Part shown: positions 8,140 through 10,000 of the stretch, one piece after another
How positions within the stretch are numbered: position 1 is the first letter of the stretch
Layout: each line of letters opens with the position of its first letter
Source of the DNA: Calditerrivibrio sp.
GTDB taxonomy: Bacteria; Chrysiogenota; Deferribacteres; Deferribacterales; Calditerrivibrionaceae
Direction of reading: 5' to 3'
Length of the DNA: 10,000 nt
NCBI GenBank assembly: GCA_020217115.1
Contig: JAIWOA010000069.1
Span: 1 to 10,000, forward strand
Notes under the pieces: generated by a model
What the model saw: only the letters and a program-made list of their open reading frames with translations
Told to the model about the DNA's origin: nothing
Database searches by the model: none
Program-made: the position numbers and the translations under genes

Positions 8140-8798
8140 TGAAGACTGTTGAAGTCAAAAAGGGTATTCTTGAAAGAAATCAGGAAAATGCTGATCTTTT
8201 GAGGAGTATATTTTATCAGAACAGGATATTTGTTATGAATTTAGTATCATCTCCTGGAAGTGGCAAAACCTCACTGCTGGAAAAGGTGCTTCCTATAGTA
8301 AAGGAAAATTACAACATACTTGTAATCGAGGGGGATTTACAAACTGAGAATGATGCAGAGAGGGTTAGAAAAACTGGAGTTGAGGCTATACAGATAAACA
8401 CTGGGGGTGCTTGTCATCTTGAGGCTGTAAATATATTGAAGGTATTAAAAGGGTACGATTTAACTAAAATAGATTGCATTATAATAGAGAATGTGGGTAA
8501 TCTTGTTTGTCCATCATCCTTTGATCTTGGGGAGGATTTAAAGGTTTTGTTGATTAGCACAACTGAAGGGGAGGATAAACCGATAAAATACCCATCAATG
8601 GTAAGGGTTTCCTCAGTACTCGTAGTAAACAAGTTGGATCTTATCCCCTATGTAAATTTTGATGTAGAAAAAGCTATAACTTATGCTATTGGTGTAAACA
8701 ATAAATTGGAGATATTTAAAACCTCATGTTTTACTGGAGAGGGGATAGAAGAGTTTGCTGTATGGTTAAAAAGTAAGATAGAAGATAAAAAATTATGA
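8139..8798 (+). CDS. hypB: Hydrogenase/urease nickel-incorporation GTPase HypB
   Basis: SIMIBI-class GTPase that works with HypA and GTP hydrolysis to load nickel into [NiFe] hydrogenase. The 219-residue protein starts with GTG. Visible parts: P-loop SSPGSGKTS at 37-45, the EGDLQTENDAER segment at 64-75, and the G-domain metal site with Cys92-His93 in TGGACHLEA and Cys124 in GNLVCP, which match the nickel/zinc-binding Cys-His and Cys positions known from E. coli and Helicobacter HypB. The guanine-specificity motif NKLDL follows. Odd but not rare: the N-terminus begins straight into VEVKKGILERNQENA and has neither the high-affinity CxxCGC nickel motif of E. coli HypB nor a His-rich stretch. 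Nickel handling would therefore rest on the G-domain site and HypA. It overlaps hypA by one base and rnhB by four. Firm call. Confidence 0.97.
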   Translation: MKTVEVKKGILERNQENADLLRSIFYQNRIFVMNLVSSPGSGKTSLLEKVLPIVKENYNILVIEGDLQTENDAERVRKTGVEAIQINTGGACHLEAVNILKVLKGYDLTKIDCIIIENVGNLVCPSSFDLGEDLKVLLISTTEGEDKPIKYPSMVRVSSVLVVNKLDLIPYVNFDVEKAITYAIGVNNKLEIFKTSCFTGEGIEEFAVWLKSKIEDKKL

Positions 8799-9361
8799 AT
8801 GTTATAGCAGGGCTGGATGAAGTTGGCAGAGGCTGTCTTGCTGGACCAGTAGTCGCTGCTGCGGTTGTTTTAAAGACCGATTTTTATGATTCAGATATAA
8901 TAGACTCAAAAAAAATATCGGAGAATAAAAGGGAGAAACTTTTTGATATAATAATCTCAAACAGTTTAGGGTACGGTTTTGGTATGGTGTGTAGCGGAAT
9001 TATAGATAGAATAAATATACTTAATGCTACAAAACAGGCTATGCACATTGCTCTTTCAAATATAAGATGCCACTATGATAAGATAATAATAGATGCTGTT
9101 AAACTAAAAAATACAGATTCCCCCTTTGAAGCTCATTTCAAGGCAGAAGATAAATTTATTCAGGTTGCAGCAGCCTCTATCCTTGCAAAGGTTTACCGTG
9201 ATAGATTGATGAGGAAGATGCATCTTCTCTATCCTCAGTATTGTTGGGATCAAAACAAGGGTTATGGTACAAAGAAACATACTGAGGCTATACAAAATTT
9301 TGGGAGTACTGTTTTGCATAGGAAAACTTTTCTTAAGGGTCTATTGAATGGGACTGATTGA
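8795..9361 (+). CDS. rnhB: Ribonuclease HII
   Basis: Cleaves the RNA strand of RNA-DNA hybrids and starts removal of single ribonucleotides misincorporated in DNA. The 188 residues fit the family (E. coli 198). The four catalytic acids are visible: Asp8 and Glu9 in GLDEVGRG, Asp100 in IIIDAVKL, and Asp119 in the KAEDKF segment before the hallmark AAASILAKVYRD at 125-136. The family's GYGTKKH motif follows. Asp119 keeps the 19-residue spacing close to the 18 seen between E. coli D108 and D126. Where many members have DG after the third acid, here it is DA, and the usual KGD is AED; both are mild departures. The ATG overlaps the hypB stop (ATGA). rnhB next to yraN is a common pair. Firm call. 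Confidence 0.96.
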   Translation: MNVIAGLDEVGRGCLAGPVVAAAVVLKTDFYDSDIIDSKKISENKREKLFDIIISNSLGYGFGMVCSGIIDRINILNATKQAMHIALSNIRCHYDKIIIDAVKLKNTDSPFEAHFKAEDKFIQVAAASILAKVYRDRLMRKMHLLYPQYCWDQNKGYGTKKHTEAIQNFGSTVLHRKTFLKGLLNGTD

Positions 9362-9686
9362 AGGTAAAAAAGGTGAAGATGAAGCTGCAGATTATTTGAA
9401 GAATATAGGTTATGAAATATTATCTAAAAATTTTCGATCGAAGTTTGGTGAAATAGATATAATTGCTAAAAATGGTTGTACCATTGTGTTTGTTGAGGTA
9501 AAAATGAGAAAAAACAAAAGATTTGGGAGTGGTTATGAGTCTGTCTCAAGATCAAAGATAGAGAAATTGTTGAAGACAGCTAACTATTTTTTATCACTCC
9601 AGAAATCTGACTTTCTCTATAGATTTGATGTTATTTCCATCGATGATGGGAAGATATGTCATATAGAAAATGCATTTCAAATATAA
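9348..9686 (+). CDS. yraN: YraN/UPF0102 family nuclease-fold protein
   Basis: A 112-residue protein of the UPF0102 family, related by fold to PD-(D/E)XK and archaeal Holliday-junction resolvases, but of unproven function. The family core is clear: GKKGEDEAADYL near the N-terminus, then FGEIDIIA with Glu35 and Asp37, and VFVEVKMR with Glu50 and Lys52, which together would form the metal-binding nuclease site, and a RFGSGYESVSRSKIEKL segment typical of the family's second half. The ATG is 14 bases inside rnhB, with AAGGG at 9334-9338 as a reasonable ribosome site nine bases before. The gene stands directly after rnhB as in many bacteria, suggesting a DNA repair or maintenance role by association only. 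Confidence 0.93.
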   Translation: MGLIEGKKGEDEAADYLKNIGYEILSKNFRSKFGEIDIIAKNGCTIVFVEVKMRKNKRFGSGYESVSRSKIEKLLKTANYFLSLQKSDFLYRFDVISIDDGKICHIENAFQI

Positions 9687-9694
9687 AATTTTTC

Positions 9695-9700
9695 AGGAGG
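9695..9700 (+). promoter_or_regulatory. Strong Shine-Dalgarno site before the right-edge gene
   Basis: A full AGGAGG, the best ribosome site in the window. It is only two bases from the ATG at 9703 but five from the GTG at 9706, so initiation may really occur at GTG 9706, one codon later. The short AT-rich linker before it holds no hairpin. Confidence 0.7.
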
Positions 9701-9702
9701 AT

Positions 9703-10000
9703 ATGGTGATAAAAAGACTGTTTTTTCTATTTACAATCTTTATCTTACCGATTTTTTCCTATGCAGAAATAAAAGTATCTTCCCTGCCTAATCCTAATCT
9801 ATTTCCGATTTTTATCATTGAAGAGAAGGGTTTTGCAAATCTCAAGTTTATCCCGGCTGTTGGCGATGGTTCGACATTGGTTGGTTTTATAAGATCAGGA
9901 AAAGTTGATGCAGTATTTTTCAATTATGAAGCTGCAGAAAAGCTTACTAAAGAAACAGGCTGGATTTATGCAGGTTCTACAATAAGTAAAGCTGTTCATA
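9703..10000 (+). CDS. Secreted protein, probable ABC-transporter substrate-binding component, 3'-partial
   Basis: The frame is open to the window's end, so only the first 99 residues are seen. They begin with a clear signal peptide: Lys-Arg at 4-5, a hydrophobic core LFFLFTIFILPIF and a likely LepB cleavage site after SYA at 19-21; there is no lipobox cysteine. The mature part reads EIKVSSLPNPNLFPIFIIEE, then DGSTLVGFIRSGKVDAVFFN and NYEAAEKL. This pattern ('prices of residence' loop, then a G-x-V/I-D-A segment followed by a short helix) resembles periplasmic binding proteins of the nitrate/sulfonate/taurine or thiamine-precursor type (NMT1/SsuA-like). The family is inferred, the ligand cannot be named. 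Start is ATG 9703 or GTG 9706, the latter better spaced from AGGAGG. It lies 16 bases after yraN; whether permease and ATPase genes follow is outside the window. Confidence 0.8.
   Translation, partial: MVIKRLFFLFTIFILPIFSYAEIKVSSLPNPNLFPIFIIEEKGFANLKFIPAVGDGSTLVGFIRSGKVDAVFFNYEAAEKLTKETGWIYAGSTISKAVH

Noticed and set aside
8884..9155. RNase HII possibly inactive because DG and KGD family motifs read DA and AED
   Set aside because: The four catalytic acids (Asp8, Glu9, Asp100, Asp119) are all in place with suitable spacing, so loss of function is not supported.

Overview
The window is an AT-rich, gene-dense stretch of bacterial chromosome. Every gene is read on the + strand, and almost no noncoding DNA is present: the largest gap is 37 bases, and most junctions either overlap or are separated by 1 to 16 bases. 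I recognise thirteen genes by family, one small membrane protein has only a tentative family, and both outermost genes are cut by the window edges. AT-rich codon choice (many AGA/AGG arginines, A/T third positions), Gram-negative-type envelope genes (rseP, lepB) and hypAB suggest a thermophilic or anaerobic Gram-negative lineage such as Deferribacteres (Deferribacter/Calditerrivibrio type). That placement is inference from gene content and composition only.

Region 1 (1-2793): the end of lepA (elongation factor 4), then lepB (signal peptidase I), then a 116-residue protein with one membrane helix that resembles the DUF4845 type often found beside lepB. Region 2 (2797-7794): the widely conserved run pyrH, frr, uppS, cdsA, dxr, rseP. 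It covers UMP phosphorylation, ribosome recycling, undecaprenyl diphosphate synthesis, CDP-diacylglycerol synthesis, the committed MEP-pathway step and an intramembrane metalloprotease. Region 3 (7798-8798): hypA and hypB, nickel-delivery factors for [NiFe] hydrogenase, with no hydrogenase gene in view. Region 4 (8795-9686): rnhB (RNase HII) and a YraN/UPF0102 nuclease-fold protein. Region 5 (9703-10000): the start of a secreted protein that looks like an ABC-transporter substrate-binding component.

The genes probably form one long transcription unit or a few overlapping ones, with translational coupling at the TGATG, TAATG, ATGA and TAGTG junctions. A common theme is envelope building: dxr feeds isoprenoid precursors toward UppS for the cell-wall lipid carrier, CdsA feeds phospholipid synthesis, and LepB and RseP are membrane proteases. 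The translation genes lepA and frr and the nucleotide gene pyrH sit among them.

I found no mobile element, CRISPR array, rRNA, tRNA, convincing terminator or riboswitch. I see no evidence of a new defence or metabolic system. The points worth checking are the hypAB placement, the HypB without its usual N-terminal nickel motif, the absence of rpsB-tsf ahead of pyrH, the small LepB-linked membrane protein and the truncated secreted protein at the right edge.
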